Positions 34,229 through 37,042 of a DNA stretch of 37,042 nucleotides are shown piece after piece. A model generated the notes under the pieces. It was given only the letters and a program-made list of their open reading frames with translations, did not search any database and was not told the origin of the DNA. Position 1 is the first letter of the stretch. The number at the start of each line of letters is the position of its first letter. The translations under genes were made by a program, and so were the position numbers. Source of the DNA: Candidatus Zhuqueibacterota bacterium (GTDB lineage: Bacteria; Zhuqueibacterota; Zhuqueibacteria; Thermofontimicrobiales; Thiofontviventaceae); assembly GCA_016931935.1 (NCBI GenBank), contig JAFGDW010000202.1, forward strand, positions 1-37,042, given 5' to 3'.

Positions 34229-34594
34229 ATGAATAAAACAGTAATGACTGTTGATGATTCCGCAAGCGTTCGTCAAATGGTCAGTTTTACTCTTCAGGGA
34301 GCCGGATATGGAGTCGTCGAAGCAGTTGATGGCAGGGATGCACTCAATAAACTGGCCGGCCAAAAAGTGGATATGATGATTGTTGATCTCAATATGCCAA
34401 ACCTGGATGGGTTGGGGGTAATCCGGGCGGTCCGGGCAAATCCCCAACATAAATTTACTCCGATAGTTATGTTAACGACGGAATCGCAACCAGCTAAAAA
34501 ACAGGAAGGGAAAGAAGCAGGAGCAACTGGCTGGATTGTAAAACCATTTCGTCCGGATCAACTTGTTGCGGTAGTAAAAAAAGTATTGGGATAA
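34229..34594 (+). CDS. cheY: CheY-like single-domain response regulator
   Basis: 121 aa, a lone receiver. The acidic pair is Asp9-Asp10 (TVDDSASVR), phosphoacceptor Asp53 (VDLNMPNLDG), Thr83/Thr84 in MLTTES, and Lys105 in KPFRPDQL. All residues needed for phosphotransfer from CheA are present. No output domain is present, so it acts by protein contact, either at a motor switch or as a phosphate sink. The RBS is GGAGG 9 nt before the ATG (aggtggaggctataaatg). It precedes cheA by 22 bp and is surely co-transcribed with it. The gap to the STAS gene is 235 bp and contains a repeat, so a second promoter is possible but not identified. Confidence 0.93.
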   Translation: MNKTVMTVDDSASVRQMVSFTLQGAGYGVVEAVDGRDALNKLAGQKVDMMIVDLNMPNLDGLGVIRAVRANPQHKFTPIVMLTTESQPAKKQEGKEAGATGWIVKPFRPDQLVAVVKKVLG

Positions 34595-34616
34595 GACCAA
34601 ACCAAGGAGTATAGAA

Positions 34617-36734
34617 ATGAGCATGGAGCGACATCAGGCAGTATTTAGAGAAGAAGCCTACGAATTGCTTGCCGAGCTTGAAAAAGTGTTATTGGAATTG
34701 GAAACAACGCCGGATGATGTGGAATTGGTCGCCAGAATATTTCGTGCGATGCACACCCTGAAAGGTTCCGGTGCCATGTTCGGTTTTGATGCGATTGCCA
34801 CGTTTACACATGAGTTGGAAAACATATACGACAACGTGCGTGAAGGTAGACTGCAAGTCACAAAAGAATTGATTGATTTGTCGTTCGCGGCATGCGATGA
34901 AATAAATGTAATGCTGGAAAGCAATGAACAGACGGTTCACCACGAACAAATCGGGAAGATTACAGCCGGCCTGCATAGTTTGCTGCGTACAAACGAGCCT
35001 GTACAAACTGATACTAATATTCAATCTGAAAAAACCCAACAGCAAAACAACACTGCATCCGTTTCCAATGATATGTCTTCAAGTCCGACGACATATTTCA
35101 TTCGGTTCCAGCCTCAACCAGAGCTTTTCCAAAACGGCACCAATCCGCTGCTTTTGCTAAACGAACTGGCGGATATGGGAGAATGTCATATTTTTGCCCA
35201 CATGGACAAAATCCCCAATCTGGAAAAAATTAATCCTGAAGAATGCTACATCTATTGGGATATTTTGCTTACCACAACTCAATCTGCAAATGACATTCAG
35301 GATGTTTTCATATTTGTTGAAGATTCATGTAAGCTTAAGATTGAAGTTGTGGATCGAACGGATTTGGATGAAGAGGTTGACTATAAAAAGCTCGGCGAAA
35401 TTTTGGTCGATCATGGTGATATTTCCGTGGAAGCAATTCAGGATACCCTGAAAAATCGACAGCCCATCGGGGAAATGTTAGTCAGCGCCGGATTGGTCAA
35501 TGAGCATAAAGTACAGTCAGCATTACTTGAGCAGAAACATGTGCGCGAAGTCCGTGAAAAGCGGCTTCGTGAAAAAGATGCATCAAGCATTCGTGTGGCC
35601 TCGGATAAACTGGATACGTTGGTCAACCTCGTAGGTGAATTGGTGATTGTCCAGGCCCGATTGAACCAGAGTGTGGTCGGCAACCATAATCCGGATTTGA
35701 TTCAAATTTCCGAAGAGGTCGAGCGTCTGAGTTCAGAGTTGCGTGAAGTAACCATGAGCATTCGCATGCTGCCAATCGGTACAACGTTTAGCAAATTCAA
35801 ACGGCTTGTTCGTGATTTATCCCACGACCAGAAAAAGGAAATTGCGTTGGAAACCGAGGGCGCTGAAACTGAACTCGATAAAACAATGATTGAAAAATTA
35901 AGCGATCCCCTGGTTCACATTATTCGTAACAGCATTGATCATGGCATTGAAAAACCGGAAGACCGGATCAGTGCTGGCAAGCCGCGTCAGGGTACAATTC
36001 ATCTCTCAGCTACACATTCCGGTGCGGATATGGTTATTCAAATCAGGGATGATGGCCGTGGATTAAATACCAAAGCGATTCAGAAAAAAGCTGTGGAAAA
36101 AGGCATTATTTCCGGAGAGACAGAGCTATCCGAGAAAGAAACATTTCAGCTTATTTTTGCTCCGGGCTTTTCCACCGCGGAAACAGTCACAAGCGTTTCC
36201 GGTCGCGGTGTGGGCATGGACGTGGTTAAACGTAATATTGAAAGCCTGCGCGGCTCCATTGATGTTGCCAGTACTGCTGGTAAGGGGACAATAATTTCCC
36301 TTAAATTGCCACTGACGCTGGGTATTATCGAAGGCCTGCTGGTAAAACTTGCTGAAGATTATTTTGTGCTGCCATTGCAATCGATTGAAGAATGTGTGGA
36401 ATTGACGCGCGAAGATGTTGCGCGAACCCATGGACAAAATATTTGCCAGGTTCGCGGTGAAATTGTTCCGTATATTCGGTTGCGCGAACAGTTTCATTTG
36501 GCCGGCGAATCTCCGGAAATCGAACAGGTTGTCATTCTCCACCATAATGATTACAAAATTGGCTTTGTCGTAGATAGCATTATTGGCCAATACCAAACTG
36601 TGATTAAATCAATGGGGAAAATGTATAAGGATATTGAAGGCATTTCCGGCGCTACGATTCTCGGTGATGGTACTGTTGCGTTAATTTTGGATATCCATAA
36701 ACTTGTACAACAAGTAGAGCTGGTGGCAGCTTAA
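34617..36734 (+). CDS. cheA: Chemotaxis histidine kinase CheA with MshEN-like insertion
   Basis: 705 aa. Hpt domain (about 1-125) with phosphorylated His46 in MHTLKGSGAMFG. A linker and an alpha/beta P2-like domain follow (about 158-248). Next is a segment of about 55 residues (256-308) with KLGEILVDHGDIS...PIGEMLVSAGLVNEHKVQSALLEQ, which resembles the MshEN/GspE N-terminal repeat. The dimerisation helices (about 321-385), HATPase domain (N box LSDPLVHIIRNSIDHGIE, G boxes DDGRGLN and GRGVGMDVVKRN) and a CheW-like domain (about 570-700) complete the kinase. All catalytic motifs look intact. AAGGAG precedes the ATG. It phosphorylates CheY of the same operon, and input would come from the MCP-like protein. 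MshEN domains can bind c-di-GMP, so crosstalk is a possibility only. Confidence 0.93.
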   Translation: MSMERHQAVFREEAYELLAELEKVLLELETTPDDVELVARIFRAMHTLKGSGAMFGFDAIATFTHELENIYDNVREGRLQVTKELIDLSFAACDEINVMLESNEQTVHHEQIGKITAGLHSLLRTNEPVQTDTNIQSEKTQQQNNTASVSNDMSSSPTTYFIRFQPQPELFQNGTNPLLLLNELADMGECHIFAHMDKIPNLEKINPEECYIYWDILLTTTQSANDIQDVFIFVEDSCKLKIEVVDRTDLDEEVDYKKLGEILVDHGDISVEAIQDTLKNRQPIGEMLVSAGLVNEHKVQSALLEQKHVREVREKRLREKDASSIRVASDKLDTLVNLVGELVIVQARLNQSVVGNHNPDLIQISEEVERLSSELREVTMSIRMLPIGTTFSKFKRLVRDLSHDQKKEIALETEGAETELDKTMIEKLSDPLVHIIRNSIDHGIEKPEDRISAGKPRQGTIHLSATHSGADMVIQIRDDGRGLNTKAIQKKAVEKGIISGETELSEKETFQLIFAPGFSTAETVTSVSGRGVGMDVVKRNIESLRGSIDVASTAGKGTIISLKLPLTLGIIEGLLVKLAEDYFVLPLQSIEECVELTREDVARTHGQNICQVRGEIVPYIRLREQFHLAGESPEIEQVVILHHNDYKIGFVVDSIIGQYQTVIKSMGKMYKDIEGISGATILGDGTVALILDIHKLVQQVELVAA

Positions 36735-36880
36735 TAAAATCAATTGATAATTTTGAATTGTAAATTGTTAATGGATAACTGAGCAAAATTATGTCACCAC
36801 CAATTCCCATGCTCCATTAGCTAATATCAATTGTATTTATTGAATATTGTAAGGAATCAATTTTATAAAACCCCTCTTAA

Positions 36881-36901
36881 TCTCCCCTGGAAAAGGGGAG
36901 A
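36881..36901. repeat. Palindromic hairpin TCTCCCCT/AGGGGAGA
   Basis: An 8-bp perfect stem with a GGAAA-type loop. Compare the TCCCTTCCTT/AAGGAAGGGA hairpin at 19050-19072. Without a T-run it is not a typical terminator, though it may stabilise the 3' end of the cheA transcript. Confidence 0.5.
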
Positions 36902-36982
36902 AATTGAAGGAACAATTTTTCTAAAATCCCATTTATCACCAAGTATTTAATATACTCAGACATCATCGTAAATTAAATTAAA

Positions 36983-37042
36983 GTGAATAAAAACAATGAA
37001 AATACCTTCTCAAGTAAAACTGTGCATTTTTACTTTTCGGAG
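36983..37042 (+). CDS. Possible start of the next gene in the chemosensory operon (partial)
   Basis: From a GTG at 36983 the frame is open to the window end (20 codons, VNKNNENTFSSKTVHFYFSE). An ATG at 36996 in another frame is also open. No strong ribosome binding site is visible, and the stretch is too short to assign. A cheR, cheB or cheW gene would be expected next, so this is only a pointer. Confidence 0.2.
   Translation, partial: MNKNNENTFSSKTVHFYFSE

Larger units (their letters stand above)
36735..37042. other. Downstream region with palindrome and possible gene start
   Basis: About 300 AT-rich bases after cheA. The hairpin at 36881-36901 (TCTCCCCT/AGGGGAGA) follows the run CCCCTCTTAA, a form common in dispersed intergenic repeats. 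A possible coding start appears near 36983, cut by the window end. Confidence 0.4.

Noticed and set aside
36996-37042. ATG-started frame at the window end
   Set aside because: Only 15 codons are visible and there is no RBS. The alternative GTG frame at 36983 is equally open, so neither can be called as a gene.

Overview
The window most resembles a Gram-negative bacterium of the FCB group, plausibly a Calditrichota/KSB1-type lineage. This is inferred, with no ribosomal marker present. The clues are a secreted glycosidase ending in an NYPNPFNPST-type FlgD-like sorting domain, several signal-peptide proteins ending in Phe like outer-membrane barrels, a TolC/MacAB-type exporter, and AT-rich intergenic DNA full of small dispersed inverted repeats. 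Base composition is moderate to AT-rich by eye. I saw no rRNA, tRNA, CRISPR array, phage or complete insertion sequence.

Layout. (1) 1-602, minus: the N-terminal 200 codons of a winged-helix protein that looks linked to an ISAzo13-type transposon, cut by the window edge. (2) 1067-3570, plus: lemA and a DUF2207 membrane protein with a poly-Gly tail. (3) 3860-8046, minus: two unrecognised outer-membrane-type proteins and a nitronate monooxygenase-like flavoenzyme. (4) 8569-10611, plus: a multidomain secreted glycoside hydrolase. (5) 10817-13137, minus: a GNAT acetyltransferase coupled to a DEAD-box RNA helicase. (6) 13138-13742: an intergenic region dense in palindromes. (7) 13743-20210, minus: a lipoprotein, a GAF/HD-GYP c-di-GMP phosphodiesterase-type protein, a secreted TSP3-repeat protein, a pentapeptide-repeat protein and a STAS anti-sigma antagonist. 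(8) 20545-28364, minus: a frameshifted SAM methyltransferase, then, reading upstream, two paralogous MacB-type permeases, their separate ATPase, a MacA-type adaptor, a TolC-type channel and a Yip1-family membrane protein. Together these form a tripartite export locus. (9) 29305-30797, plus: pdxJ behind a strong sigma70-like promoter, and a small outer-membrane-type protein. (10) 30798-31842: about 1 kb without a gene. (11) 31843-36734, plus: a cytoplasmic chemosensory-type operon made of an MCP-like coiled-coil protein with two tandem copies of its unit, a STAS protein, CheY and a CheA with an extra MshEN-like module.

The genes fall into three working groups. The envelope and export group is the MacAB-TolC-Yip1 locus plus the secreted and outer-membrane proteins. 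The second-messenger and partner-switch group is HD-GYP plus STAS. The third is the soluble CheA/CheY pathway, which would get its input from a membrane-free MCP-like protein. The most unusual points are the duplicated MCP-like protein, the CheA with an inserted MshEN-like segment, an HD-GYP domain split by about 100 residues, a one-base frameshift in a methyltransferase whose lost motif is fully readable in the other frame, and several multi-stem intergenic elements.
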